A stretch of 64,000 nt of DNA from Monodelphis domestica (GCF_027887165.1 NC_077231.1:129738487-129802486), one strand, 5' to 3'. Counted from the stretch's first letter, positions 12,088-23,575 are shown. The notes: generated from the sequence alone by a model not told the origin. Numbers and translations are program-made.

Positions 12088-13075
12088 GGCAGGTAGATGA
12101 CTCAGTAGAAGAGGAGAGGAAAGGAGAGGAGAGGAGAGGAGAGGAGAGGAGAGGAGAGGAGAGGAGAGGAGAGGAGAGGAGAGGAGAGGAGAGGAGAGAG
12201 AGGAGAGGAGAGGAGAGGAGAGGAGAGGAGAGGAGAGGAGAGGAGAGGAGAGGAGAGGAGAGGAGAGGAGAGGAGAGGAGAGGAGGAGGAGAGGAGAGGA
12301 GAGGAGAGGAGAGGAGAGGAGAGGAGAGGAGAGGAGAGGAGAGGAGAGGAGAGGAGAGGAGAGGAGAGGAGAGGAGAGGAGAGGAGAGGAGAGGAGAGGA
12401 GAGGAGGAGGAGAGGAGAGGAGAGGAGAGGAGAGGAGAGGAGAGGAGAGGAGAGGAGAGGAGAGGAGAGGAGAGGAGAGGAGGAGGAGAGGAGAGGAGAG
12501 GAGAGGAGAGGAGAGGAGGAGGAGAGGAGAGGAGAGGAGAGGAGAGGAGAGGAGAGGAGAGGAGAGGAGAGGAGAGGAGAGGAGAGGAGAGGAGAGGAGA
12601 GGGGAGAGGAGAGGAGAGGAGAAAGGAGAGGAGAGGAGAGGAGAGGAGAGGAGAGGAGAGAGGAGAGGAGAGGAGAGGAGAGGAGAGGAGAGGAGAGGAG
12701 AGGAGAGAGGAGAGGAGAGGAGAGGAGAGGAGAGGAGAGGAGAGGAGAGGAGAGGAGAGGAGAGGAGAGGAGAGGAGAGGAGAGGAGAGAGGAGAGGAGA
12801 GGAGAAGAGAGGAGAGGAGAGGAGAGGAGAGGAGAGAGGAGAGGAGAGGAGAGGAGAGAGGAGAGGAGAGGAGAGGAGAGGAGAGGAGAGGAGAGGAGAG
12901 GAGAGGAGAGGAGAGGAGAGGAGAGGAGAGAGGAGAGGAGAGGAGAGGAGAGGAGAGGAGAGGAGAGGAGAGGAGAGGAGAGGAGAGGAGAGGAGAGGAG
13001 AGGAGAGGAGAGCACTGTGCTAGTATTTAGCACAGTGCTGGCTATATGTAAATATAAGTGAATGCTGAATTTTTT
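12088..13075 (+). repeat. SINE split by expanded pentanucleotide array
   Basis: The SINE head 'gggcaggtagatgactcagt' occurs at 12088-12107. The next expected SINE segment (…AGAGCACTG) appears only after about 900 bp, at 13011-13018, followed by 'tagcacagtgctggctatat', which matches the SINE 3' region. The array therefore grew from the purine-rich 'gatagagAGAGCAC' part of the SINE head. Confidence 0.75.
12109..13012 (+). repeat. (GGAGA)n pentanucleotide satellite array, ~900 bp
   Basis: This is nearly pure GGAGA/GAGAG tandem DNA with scattered unit-length slips (for example near 12198, 12283, 12404, 12480 and 12601). The opposite strand is an uninterrupted 317-codon open frame of repeating L, S and P residues. 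This is an artefact of the 15 bp coding period and not a gene. The assembled length may be unreliable in such an array. Confidence 0.97.
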
Positions 13076-13091
13076 CAGATAGATTCATCTT

Positions 13092-14163
13092 ATGTTATTA
13101 GGTAATTTCATTTTTATACTCCTAAATACTGTGATGAGAAATGCGACCTTGAAAAAATTTGAAGCTAAAATGCAGGAAAACATGCAAAACCAATTGGATA
13201 ATTTAAAATGCTTCTTACAGGATCAATTGGCAAATACTGACCCTGACAAACCTGCTTCTGAACTTCTAAATGAGGAAATTCCCTCCCCCAAAATGGAGAT
13301 GAAAAACACCTCTCCTATAGCTCAGCTAACAGACTGCTTCTCTTCTGGTCTGCAAATCCTGGCTAAACTTTCTTCCCAAGACCCTTCTCCTGAAACCCAA
13401 ACTTCTGAAATCCCACTTTCTCCTGTTCCTTCTCCTACCCAAAAAACAATTCCTGTTCAGGAAATCTCCTCTTACCCAAAAACCAATTCCAGCCTTGAGG
13501 AAATCTCATCCTTCTAAAGAAACTCTTTCTAGTCAAACTGACTCACAGGTACCAAATTCAACTAGAGGCATTTTTCCTCTAAGAGAAGTATCTGAAATAG
13601 GACACAATGGGGATGTGGTGACTCTAAGGCACAATATACCATTTACTCCCCAACAAATAAATTCATTCACATGCAATGTTCCCACATATGAACAAGATCC
13701 CTTTCTGGTAACAAAAAAGATGACAGACATATTTTTTTCTGTATATTCCATCTTACAAAGACATTGAAAACTTGCTACAGGCTTTTTTAACCATATGTGA
13801 GAGAAATAAAATAATTTCTTATGTCAATAAAGCCCGGGGGCACAATGCAGCACATGGGCCATCTCAGGATCCCAAATGGGACTATAACAACTCTGCGGAT
13901 TATTTACAACTATACCATTGTAGGGAGGTATCTTAACAGCCATGAGAGAGCGTGCAGACAGTACAGATGAGTGGACAGAATTTGCAAGAATTAAGCAAAA
14001 TGAAGGAGAGACAACCTCCATATTCATGGACAGAATAATTGAGTTTGGGGGTGGATACCTGGATTTTGACCTTTCTAAAGAAAATTGTTTAAGACAAATT
14101 ATAAGGCACTTTGTCAATAACTCTTGCAAAGTGATTAGGGATTATTTTAGAAGACATTGCCCA
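13092..14163 (+). pseudogene. ERV gag, first part (matrix and capsid region)
   Basis: The frames at 13092-13517, 13495-13767 and 13942-14163 together resemble a gag polyprotein. A hydrophilic, proline- and serine-rich N-terminal half is followed by a capsid-like segment: FPLREVSE, then PFTPQQINSF, then a block with DPKWDYNNS that looks like the major-homology area, then NEGETTSIFMDRI. At least two frameshifts or stops separate the pieces. The reading frame runs directly into the target site of L1 copy B, at an RRHCP-coding segment that also follows the L1. Gag normally builds the virus core; this copy is broken. Confidence 0.8.
14149..14163 (+). repeat. Target-site duplication, left (L1 copy B)
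   Basis: AGAAGACATTGCCCA here is repeated exactly at 20824-20838 on the far side of the L1 poly(A). On the bottom strand the implied nick is TTCT/AAAA, close to the L1 endonuclease preference. Confidence 0.95.
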
Positions 14164-15461
14164 GTTTTTTACTGACTTCCAGTCAAGATGGCAGCTTAGA
14201 AGCAGCAAAAGTTCAGACCTCGGAAACCCTTCCTTACTGATCGCAAACAGAGTGCTCCTAGGCCACCGAAATTCAAGCTGAACAACAGGATAGACCTGGG
14301 GAAACCTCCTCCTGGACCTGGATCAAAAGGTACCACACCCCAAAAGTGAGAACCCTAGATCACTCGGATCTAAGGGGTAGACAGAAAGAAGGTCCCAGGA
14401 CCCATCCCCCCCAACCCAGAGTGCTGAGCCCACGGCAGCAGCGGGAACCTCAGGGCTCTGAGGACTCACCTTGAAAGCAACCTGAGCCAGTCTCAGGGGC
14501 ACCCAACACAGACGGCAGGGAAACATAGAGAGAAAGGCGAAGTCTGTAGCCCCCTGGCTGGGTCCTTCCATCTGAGTCTCAAGGGAGGTCCCAGCTTTAG
14601 GGCACCAGCTGAACCCAATCCCATCAGGAGCCCTCAGAGCTACTAAAAGGACAGAAAACTCAGGGCTGGCAAAGGGGTTGCTCCTAAGAGCTTACCTTGA
14701 AAGTAACCCGGGCTAGTCTCCAGGCATTCAACACAGACTGTGGAGGAGGAGGTTGCTTTTTTTTTTCTTCTTCCTTTTCTTGGCTTGGGGATCATTTGGC
14801 CCACACCACCTGAACCTAATGCCATCAGGAGCCCTCAGAGCTTCTGAAAGAACAAAAACCTCAGGGCCAGTGAAGGGCTTACCTTGAAAACAACCTGGGC
14901 CAGTCTCCAGGCATTCAACACAGATTGTGGAGGAGGAGGTTTTTTGCATCAGGGCTCAATCTGCCCGAAACAGGTGAACCTAATCCCATCAGGAGCCCTC
15001 AGAGCCCAGGCAAGCCATGACCCCTCCCCCCTTAGAGAGCAGGGTCTTCTGAAAAAACAGAAACCTAGAGGGGAAGTCAAGATGGCAGCCTAGAAGGAGC
15101 ATAGACCTGGCAGCCTGGCCAGACCTTTGGAGATCCTCCATATCTGCTCCAGTCATCCAGGAAGTTTAAAACTCATAGTAAACCCAGCCCAACTAAGCTG
15201 AACTCAATCCCATCAAAAGTCTCCAGAACACAGGGAAGCCCAGGCTCCCCATCCATCCTCATTGACTGCTGGACTTTAAGCCAATCAAAAGCCTCCAGAG
15301 GACAGGAAAGCTCAAACCCCCAACAACCCTCCCCCAGAGATTACACCAAGAGATCTTCTGTTAAAGCTCCAAGAGGGGAGACTGATAGAAGTCCCCAAAA
15401 AACAAAAAAAATGAAAGGAACAAGAGCACAGACAAATACGGGGAGGAAAGAAGGGGTGAAT
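14164..15461 (+). promoter_or_regulatory. L1 copy B 5' UTR with tandem ~200 bp units
   Basis: The start has CAAGATGGC at 14184-14192, a YY1-type core (GCCATCTTG in reverse) near the 5' end as in other mammalian L1s. A second 'gtcaagatggcagc' block occurs at 15077-15090. Between them are diverged tandem units. The block 'cttgaaa..aacc..gccagtctc' recurs near 14470, 14695 and 14883, and 'ccatcaggagccctcagagc' at 14621, 14822 and 14986 (spacings 201 and 164 bp). Repeated promoter units like these suggest monomer-type 5' UTR growth. Confidence 0.8.
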
Positions 15462-16535
15462 ATGAACAAACAACAGAAACAGAAGAAAGAAACTACAATA
15501 GACAGCTACTAGTCAGCAAATGGAACAGAGGGGGAGAGATCAGCAAACGATAAACCAGAAATCCCAGCGAATTGGATACAGGCTGTGGAAGAACTCAAAA
15601 CACAACTAAGAGAGGCTGAATACAATTGGGAAAAGAACTTGAAAATTAAGATAAGTCATCTGGAAACAGAGGCACTTGAACTAAAACAAGAAAATAGTGT
15701 CCTGAAAGCCAAAATCATCCAGCTGGAAAATGAGGCAAAGGAGATGAAAGATGAGGCAAAGGAGATGAAAGACGAGATAAAGAGGATGAAAGACGACCTT
15801 CAAAGAAAATCAGACCAGAAGGAAAAAGACAACCAAAAAGCCAGAGATGAAATCCAATCTTTAAGAACCAGAGTAAAACAACTAGAATCAAGTGACCTCA
15901 CAAGGCAGCAAGACACTATAAAACAAAACCAAAAGAATGAAAAAATTGAGGAAAATGTGAAGCATCTCATTCACAAAACAGACGATTTAGAAAATTGTTC
16001 AAGAAGAGACAATTTAAGAATAATTGGACTACCAGAAGACCACGACAAAAGAAAAAGCCTGGACATAATACTAGAGGAAATTATCCAGGAAAACTGTCCC
16101 GAGATCCTAGAACAAGAGGGGAAAGTGGAGATTGAAAGAATCCACAGATCACCCCCTTTATTTAATCCCCAACTGACAACACCAAGAAATGTTATAGCCA
16201 AATTCAAAAACAATCAGATGAAAGAACAGGTATTCCAAGGTGCCAAGAAGAAGCCACTCAGATACTACGGAAACACGGTGAGGATAACACAGGATCTGTC
16301 TGCATCCACACTGAAGGACCAAAAGTCATGGAATATAATATTCCGGAAAGCAAGGGAACTAGGCCTACAGCCAAGAATAAAATACCCATCAAAACTGACT
16401 ATATTCTTACAGGGGAAAGTATGTTCATTTAACACAACAGAAGAGTTCCAAGCATTCATAAATAAAAGTCCAGACCTGAACAGAAAATTTGAAGTCCAAC
16501 CACAGAACTCAAGAGAATCATCAAAACGTAATTAA
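15462..16535 (+). pseudogene. L1 ORF1 (copy B), one early nonsense codon
   Basis: The frame starts at ATG 15462 (MNKQQKQKKETT…), and codon 17 is TAG (15510-15512). After that it stays open to 16535, giving about 357 codons. The domains are a basic N-terminus, a long coiled coil (about 15590-15990, rich in E, K and L), an RRM-like domain starting near DNLRIIGLPEDH (16007), and a C-terminal domain with the conserved NVIAKF, RITQDLS and LQPRIKYPSKLTIF segments. L1 ORF1p is a trimeric RNA chaperone. Except for the single stop, this is the best-kept ORF1 here. The in-frame GTG at 15585 is only an artefactual start. Confidence 0.88.
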
Positions 16536-17254
16536 AAAAGAGGGGAAAAACAACAACAAGAACAAAAAATTTTTAAGAGACTCAATAAGTTAAAATGATA
16601 TGTATCCCTATAAGAAAAGAGGTCATTGGCAACTCTTAAAATCTGTTGCTATCACCTAAGCAGCTAGAAGAACTACACTCAGAGGGAACAGTGACAAACT
16701 GTATAGGATGAAAGGACAAGACATAAATAGGTATATAGATATATGCATGCATAAATACATATACATGTGTATGTATATATATATATATACACATGACTAA
16801 AGCTAAAAAAGAAAAGAGGTTATGACTAAAAGAAATGGGAAAAGAAACAAATGGGGGTAAATTTATATGTCACAAAGAAGCTCATGGCGGGAGGGGGGAG
16901 AACATCGATACACTGGAAGGGTAAAGAGGTTGGAGATAGGAAATACTCAACTCTTAAGTACTTTGAAACTGACCCAAAGAGGGAAGAGCAATCCAATCCA
17001 TTGGGGAAGAGAATAGATTTGTGCCCTATAGGGGAGTAGAAGAGTAAAAAAACAGATTGGTGGGGAGGGAAGCAGTACAAGGGAGGGAGAGGGTGGGGGG
17101 GGGAATTTTAAAAAGACTACAGGGGAAAATAAGGTAGGGAATAAGAAGGGAGGGGGGTAGAAAGGGAAGTACAAGGGGGACTGATTTAAAGTAAATCACT
17201 GGACTAAAAGGTAGAGCTGAAGAAGAAAGGTTAGAATTAGGGGAGGATATCAAA
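16536..17254 (+). other. L1 inter-ORF spacer (copy B)
   Basis: A ~720 bp non-coding spacer between ORF1 and ORF2, unusually long beside the ~60 bp human L1 spacer. It contains a TA dinucleotide run (about 16765-16790), the conserved 'atttatatgtcacaaagaag' block, and a poly-G tract near 17093-17103. The same spacer recurs in copies E and F. Confidence 0.8.
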
Positions 17255-20200
17255 ATGCCAGGGAGTCCACAAGTGACAGTCATAACTTTGAACATGAATG
17301 GGATGAACTCACCCATAAAACGGAGACAAATACCAAAATAGATAAGAATCCAAAACCCTACCATATGTTGTCTCCAAGAAACACACATGAGGCCGGTAGA
17401 CACCCACAAGGTCAGAATTAAAGGATGGAGTAAGACCTTCTGGGCCTCAACTGACAGAAAGAAGGCAGGAGTGGCAATCATGATATCTGAAAAAGCCAAA
17501 GCAAAAATAGACCTGATCAAAAGGGATAGGGAAGGTAATTATATTTTGTTAAAAGGGACTTTAGATAATGAGGAAATATCACTAATCAACATGTATGCAC
17601 CAAATGATATAGCACCCAAATTTCTAATGGAGAAACTAGGAGAATTGAAGGAAGAAATAGACAGTAAAACCATATTAGTGGGAGACTTGAACCAACCATT
17701 ATCAAATTTAGATAAATCAAATAAAAAAATAAATAAGAAAGAGGTAAAAGAAGTGAATGAAATCTTAGAAAAATTAGAATTAATAGACATATGGAGAAAA
17801 ATAAATAGGGATAAAAAGGAATACACCTTCTCAGTACCACATGGCACATTCACAAAGATTGACCATACATTAGGTCACAGAAACATGGCACACAAATGCA
17901 GAAAAGCAGAAATAATAAATGCAGCCTTTTCAGACCACAAGGCAATAAAAATAATGATCAGTAATGGTAAATGGAAAACCAAATCAAAAACTAATTGGAA
18001 ACTAAACAATATGATACTCCAAAATCGTTTAGTTAGAAAAGAAATCATAGAAACAATTAATAATTTCATCGAGGAAAATTACAATGGCGAGACATCCTTT
18101 CAAACCTTTTGGGATGCAGCCAAAGCTGTAATCAGAGGTAAATTCATATCCCTGAGTGCATAAATTAACAAACTAGGGAGAGCAGAGATCAATCAATTGG
18201 AAATACAAATAAAAAACTCGAAAGCGACCAAATTAAAAATCCCCAGCAGAAAACCAAACTAGAAATCCTAAAAATTAAGGGAGAAATTAATAAAATCGAA
18301 AGTGATAGAACTATTGATTTAATAAATAAGACAAGAAGCTGGTACTTTGAAAAAACAAACAAAATAGACAAAGTACTGGTCAATCTAATTTAAAAAAGGA
18401 AGGAAGAAAAGCAAATTAACAGCATCAAAGATGAAAAGGGGGACATCACCTCTGATGAAAAGGAAATTAAGGCAATCACTAAAAATTACTTTGCCCAATT
18501 ATATGGCAATAAATACACCAATTTAAATGATATGGATGAATATATACAAAAATACAAACTGCCTAGACTAACAGAAGAAGAAATAGAATTCCTAAATAAT
18601 CCATATCAGAAAATGAAATCCAACAGGCCATCAAAAAACTTCCTAAGAAAAAATCCCCAGGGCCTGATGGATTCACCAGTGAATTCTATCAAACATTCAG
18701 AGAACAGTTAATCCCAATACTATACAAACTATTTGACATAAAAAGCAAAGAGGGAGTTCTACCAAACTCCTTTTATGACACAAACATGGTACTGATTCCA
18801 AAAGAATCTTAGAATCTTAAGAATCTTAGAAGGCAGGTCAAAAACAGAGAAAGAAAACTATAGACCAATCTCCCTAATGACTATAGATGCAAAAATCTTA
18901 AATAGGATACTAGCAAAAAGACTCCAGCAAGTGATCAGAAGGGTCATCCACCATGATCAAGTAGGATTTATACCAGGGATGCAGGGCTGGTTCAATATTA
19001 GGAAAACCATCCACATAATTGACCACATCAACAAGCAAACCAACAAGAACCAAATGATTATCTCAATAGACACAGAAAAAGCCTTTGATAAAATACAACA
19101 CCCATTCCTATTAAAAATACTAGAAAGCATAGGAATAGAAGGGTCATTCCTAAAAATAATAAACAGTATATATCTAAAATCATCAGCTAATATCATCTGC
19201 AATGGGGATAAACTAGATGCATTCCCAATAAGATCAGGAGTGAAACAAGGATGCCCATTATCACTTCTATTATTTGACATTGTACTAGAAACACTAGCAG
19301 TAGCAATTAGAAAAGAAAAGGAAATTGAAGACATCAAAATAGGCAAGGAGGAGACCAAGTTATCACTCTTTGCAGATGACATGATGGTCTACTTAAAGAA
19401 TCCTAGAGATTCAACCAAAAAGCTAATTGAAATAATCAACAACTTTAGCAAAGTTGCTGGATACAAAATAAACCCACATAAGTCATCAGCTTTTCTATAT
19501 ATCTCCAACACAGCTCAGCAGCAAAAACTAGAAAGAGAAATCCCATTCAAAATCACCTTAGACAAAATAAAATACCTTTGGGAGGGGAAAGACTTTAAAA
19601 CCAAGCAAGACATAGAAAGACATAGAAAGAATCACAAAATATAAAATAAATAATTTCAACTACATCAAATTAAAAAGCTTTTGTACAAACAAAACCAATG
19701 TAACTAAAATCAGAAGGAAAAGAACAAATTGGGGAAAAAATCTTCATAAAAACCTCTGACAAAGGTTTAATTACTCAAATTTATAAAGAGCTAAATCAAT
19801 TGTACAAAAAATCAAGCCATTCCCCAATTGATAAATGGGCAAGGGACATGGATAGGCAGTTTTCAGATAAAGAAATCAAAACTATTAATAAGCACATGAA
19901 GAAGTGTACTAAATCTCTTATAATCAGAGAGATGCAAATCAAAACAACTCTGAGGTATCACCTCACACCTAGCAGATTGGCTAACATAACAGCAAAGGAA
20001 AGTAATGAATGCTGGAGGGGATGTGGCAAAGTAGGGACATTAATTCATTGCTGGTGGAGTTGTGAACTGATCTAACCATTCTGGAGGGCAATTTGGAACT
20101 ATGCACAAAGGGCAATAAAAGAATGTCTACCCTTTGATCCAGCCATAGCACTGCTGGTTCTATACCCCAAAGAGATAATGGACAAAAAGACTTGTACAAA

Positions 20201-20444
20201 AATATTCATAGCTGTGCTCTTTGTGGTGGCCAAAAATTGGAAAACGAGGGAATGCCCATCAATTGGGGAATGGCTGACCAAATTGTGGTATATGTTGGTG
20301 ATGGAATATTATTGTGCAAAAAGGAATAATAAAGTGGAGGAATTCCATGGAGACTGGAACGACCTCCAGGAAGTGATGCAGAGCGAGAGGAGCAGAACCA
20401 GGAGAACATTGTACACAGAGACAAACACACTGTGGTATAATTGA
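17255..20444 (+). pseudogene. L1 ORF2 (copy B), broken
   Basis: The start is ATG 17255, and the first stop is TAG at 17339-17341. Endonuclease signatures remain: LNMNG near the start, QETH near 17380, GDLNQ (usually GDFN) near 17680, and FSDHKAI near 17930. The RT domain has [18 protein letters not shown] and the catalytic FADD at 19369-19380. The piece between about 19577 and 19578 is missing relative to copy F. The cysteine-rich C-terminus is present as C-x3-C-x7-H-x4-C near 20010-20065. Several frameshifts lie between 18160 and 18870. The intact product would carry out target-primed reverse transcription; this one cannot be made. Confidence 0.9.
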
Positions 20445-20823
20445 ACATAATAGACTTTTCCATTAATGGCGGTGTAATGTCCCTGAACAATCTGCAGGGA
20501 TCTAGGAGAAAAAACACTATCCATAAGCAGAGGACAAACTGTGGGAGTAGAAACACCGAGGAAAAGCAACTGCCCGACTACAGCGGTTAAGGGGACATGA
20601 CAGAGGAGAGACTCTAAACGAACACTCTAATGCAAATATTAACAACATGGCAATGAGTTCGAATCAAGAACACATGTGATACCCAGTGGAATCACGTGTC
20701 GGCTACAGGGGGTGGGGGGGAGGAAAAGAAAATGATCTTTGTCTTTAATGAATAATGCATGGAAATGATCAAATAAAATACTATAAAATTTAAAAAAATA
20801 AAAATTTAAAAAATTAAAAAAAA

Positions 20824-20838
20824 AGAAGACATTGCCCA
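20824..20838 (+). repeat. Target-site duplication, right (L1 copy B)
   Basis: This is an exact 15 bp repeat of 14149-14163. It directly follows the A-rich L1 tail and precedes the resumed gag frame. Confidence 0.95.
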
Positions 20839-21275
20839 ATGTGACCACAGATGGATCTTGAAGAATTACGAAAAACTGCTCTATATGTTTCAAAGGGAAA
20901 CAAAGAAAAGGAGGAAGAGACTAATGATCTCATGGAGAAAAGTGAGAAACGATTGACATATTTAACAGATAAGACTGCTTAACTGGAAAAAGGGCATGAT
21001 ACTCAACCACTGGCACTTGCCCCTCTCCAAGAATCTAATTATCAATCCATTACCTGCCAATTCTGTGAGAAGAAGGGCCACAGAATGACAGAGTGTAAAA
21101 CTTTATTCAAGGCAATCAAAAATTATATGCAATTTAATAACAACTACAGAAACAATAATTATAGAAATAACAATAAAATGATAATGGAAACCACAACTTT
21201 AGGAATGATAACTATAGGAATAGATATTGGGGAAATGATAACTCAAACCAAATGACTCCACAACAATATAACTGA
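20839..21275 (+). pseudogene. ERV gag, second part with nucleocapsid zinc knuckle
   Basis: The gag frame resumes after the L1 insertion. A lysine/glutamate-rich stretch precedes a C-x2-C-x4-H-x4-C knuckle with its cysteines and histidine at codons 21055, 21064, 21079 and 21094. A single CCHC knuckle is typical of gammaretroviral nucleocapsid. An asparagine-rich tail follows. In-frame stops occur, for example near 20980 and 21272. Confidence 0.8.
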
Positions 21276-21419
21276 AGTGGTGCTCATCCAAAAAATACTC
21301 GGGGTGCTAATGCCCCAGGGGTGTGTCCCTCAGGGGGGTGCCCCAGGAACTTCCCAAATACTATGAAGGTGTCTGGGGTGGGGGGCTGGGGCACAGGTAT
21401 CAGAGGATACAACCTTTTA

Positions 21420-21820
21420 TTTTCTGGACCCTGATGTCCTACTACCCATTGTCCCTATCCACTGCCCTCCATACTGATGAGCCCCATGTGACCTTAAAGG
21501 TGGGTAACACCTATTATGATTGTCTTTTGGACATGGGAGCTTTCAGCTCTGTATTAAAGATTATACTTGATTTACATTGCTATTCCATTGGCTCAGAGAG
21601 TGTAATGGGAGTGTCAGGGATACCACAAATACTTAAAAAAACTTCCCCCTAGAATGGTGTCTGTAGGATCCCTAGAGGTACAACATTCCTTCCTTTTGAT
21701 ACCTGACTCCCCTTTAAATTTGCTGGGGAGGGACCTTCTATGGAAACTCAGAGCCACAATAACTTGCTCCCCAGATGGTTCCTTATCATTGGAAGTACTT
21801 GAGGAATCTTTAAAATTACT
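21420..21820 (+). pseudogene. ERV protease relic
   Basis: An aspartic-protease frame contains PHVTLKVGNTYYDCLLDMGA, with the active-site aspartate at 21540-21542. The usual D-(S/T)-G-A is DMGA here, a change expected to damage activity. The flap region and the LLGRDLL segment (about 21718-21740) lie in a second frame after a frameshift near 21650. Retroviral protease matures Gag and Pol. Confidence 0.78.
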
Positions 21821-23211
21821 CCCTGTACTTCTCTCAGAGGGCCAGGAGGGGAAAGAGCATCCCACCTTTGTAATACCTGAAGATACACTGGAGTCTATTT
21901 GGACCACATCTTCTTCTGATGTAGGCTTACTTAAGTCAGCTGTTCCTGTGCAGATAAAAACTAAATCTAGCCCACCTCCTTCTGTTCCTCAGCACACCCT
22001 CTCAAAAGAGGCCATTGAGGGTATTACCCCAGTAATAAACTCATTAATTGACCAGGGAATAATAATCCCTTGTAAATCTTAATACAATTTGCCCATCCTG
22101 CCTGTTAAAAAAACAAAAATAGGGCCCTATGACAAGACCTCTATAGATTCGTACAGGATCTGAGGACTGTGAACAATCATGTTATAAAGAGACACTGTAA
22201 TTTCCAACATACATATGATCATTTCTTCTATTCCGAGAATAACTACATACTTTACAGTAGTGGAACTGTGCTCAGCCTTCTTTTCCATACCCATACATGA
22301 GAACTCCAGGCATATCTTTGCTTTCACCTGGAAAGGCTCTAAATTTACATGGAGTCATCTGCCACAATGGTTCGTGGGAAGCCTGAGTTTATTTGCACAA
22401 ATTTTGAATGAAGACACAGATAATATATAATTTAAAAACAGTAAATTAATCAAATACATAGATGATCTACTCTTGTCTTCAACAGATGCAGAAGCATGTC
22501 AGGAAGATAGTAAACACCTTCTTTTGGAACTACACAAAAGCGGGCATAAGATCTTGAAGAATAAAGTTCAGTGTTGTCTCCCTAAAGTAGAATATTTGGG
22601 TTTCATCCTGACTGCGGGTGCCCACTCTATTTCTCCCAAACTAATTGAAAATATTAAAAATTTAAGCACTCCTACCACTAAGAAATAGCTGAGAGCAATT
22701 TTAGGAGCAACAGGATTTTGTAGACAATGGATTCCTTGCTATGGAGAAATTACCAAACCCCTTATACCACTAACAAGGGATTCGGTTCCTGAACCACTTA
22801 AATTAGAGCCAGAATATCAGATCTAAAACAGGCTATCCTGTCTGCCCCTGCTCTAGGCATCCCAGATTACAACAAGCCATTTACTTTGTATGTACATGAG
22901 CGAAGAGGGGTAGTTTCAAGTGTTTTGACTCAGACTTTGGGACCTTCTCAGTGCCCAATTGCTTATTATTCAACCCAACTGGACCCAGTAGCATCAGGAG
23001 CACCACCATATCTTAGAGGAGTAGCTACTACAGCTTTACTAGTGACAAAAACTGTTGATCTAGTATTAGGATGCCCATTAACAATTATGTGCCCACATGA
23101 GGTAGAAGCATTGTTGCTAAGGCATAGAACACAGGCATTCTCTCATCAGCAAATTAAAAGGTATGAAATAACCTTGTTAAACAACAAAAATATCAATTTA
23201 AAATGCTGTAC
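21820..23211 (+). pseudogene. ERV reverse transcriptase relic, interrupted
   Basis: These are pieces of a retroviral RT: the SKEAIEGITPVINSLIDQG segment near 22005, a palm segment with FTVVELCSAFFSIPIHEN near 22250, and the catalytic YIDD at 22455-22466, followed by a thumb and connection segment that ends in KCCT. Stops and frameshifts occur near 22082, 22130-22200, 22430, 22688 and 22826. The frame is cut at 23211 by the 6 kb insertion and continues at 29192 with ILNPSTLLPDLPT, which restores the expected connection sequence. Confidence 0.85.
23201..23211 (+). repeat. Target-site duplication, left (6 kb insert)
   Basis: AAATGCTGTAC here is repeated at 29192-29202. Both sit in the ERV connection region, coding K-C-C-T. 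Confidence 0.85.
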
Positions 23212-23384
23212 ACCCCAACTCTATTGAAATCGCTGGACTCCTGGGTCCTCAAATTTCCTGCTTTTCCCCTTTCTCCCACTTTTTGCCAAAGGGTAAAGGC
23301 TCCTGGGGGGAAATGGGACACTGAGAGGTGAGTGTATTAGGGAAAAGGGGAGCAGGATACCTGGGTCTCTTATTGTTTGGTCAT

Positions 23385-23575
23385 TCAGTCATGTTCAATT
23401 CTACATGACCCATGGACTTTGTACAAGTGGTTTTCTATTTTTTTCCCCAGTATGACCCCATTTTATAGATGAAGAATTGAAGCAAATAGGCATTAAGCTT
23501 TGCTCAGTCACACAGGTCGTGTCTGAGTCCACATGAATTCAGATTTATTAGCCCCTGTGCTTCCTAGCTGCCCCA
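23385..23575 (-). repeat. tRNA-derived CORE-SINE, antisense
   Basis: The sequence reads like the reverse of a marsupial SINE: 'ttcagtcatgttcaattcta', 'ttatagatgaagaattgaag', 'ctcagtcacacaggtcgtgt', ending 'ttcctagctgcccc'. Confidence 0.8.

Larger units (their letters stand above)
14164..20823 (+). mobile_element. LINE-1 copy B inserted in ERV gag
   Basis: This is a 6.66 kb L1 with both ends present: 5' UTR 14164-15461, ORF1 15462-16535, inter-ORF spacer 16536-17254, ORF2 17255-20444, 3' UTR and A-rich tail to 20823. A 15 bp target-site duplication flanks it, so it is younger than the provirus. An internal ORF2 deletion of roughly 0.7 kb lies near 19577, by comparison with copy F (about 63030-63690). 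Stops in ORF1 and ORF2 make it immobile. Confidence 0.97.

Noticed and set aside
12109-13012. CRISPR-like or telomeric array
   Set aside because: There is no alternation of repeats and unique spacers and no TTAGGG unit; it is a simple pentanucleotide satellite.
12080-13033. 317-codon open frame of repeating leucine, serine and proline on the minus strand
   Set aside because: It is produced by the GGAGA array; a 5 bp repeat stays open in this frame. No start context, composition or family supports a protein.
19577-19578. Internal L1 deletions as products of RNA splicing
   Set aside because: The junctions in copies A, B and E do not show a GT donor with an AG acceptor when compared with undeleted copies; short shared bases are more likely.
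14164-20823. L1 copy B as a currently active element
   Set aside because: A nonsense codon early in both ORFs, several ORF2 frameshifts and a 0.7 kb internal deletion rule this out.
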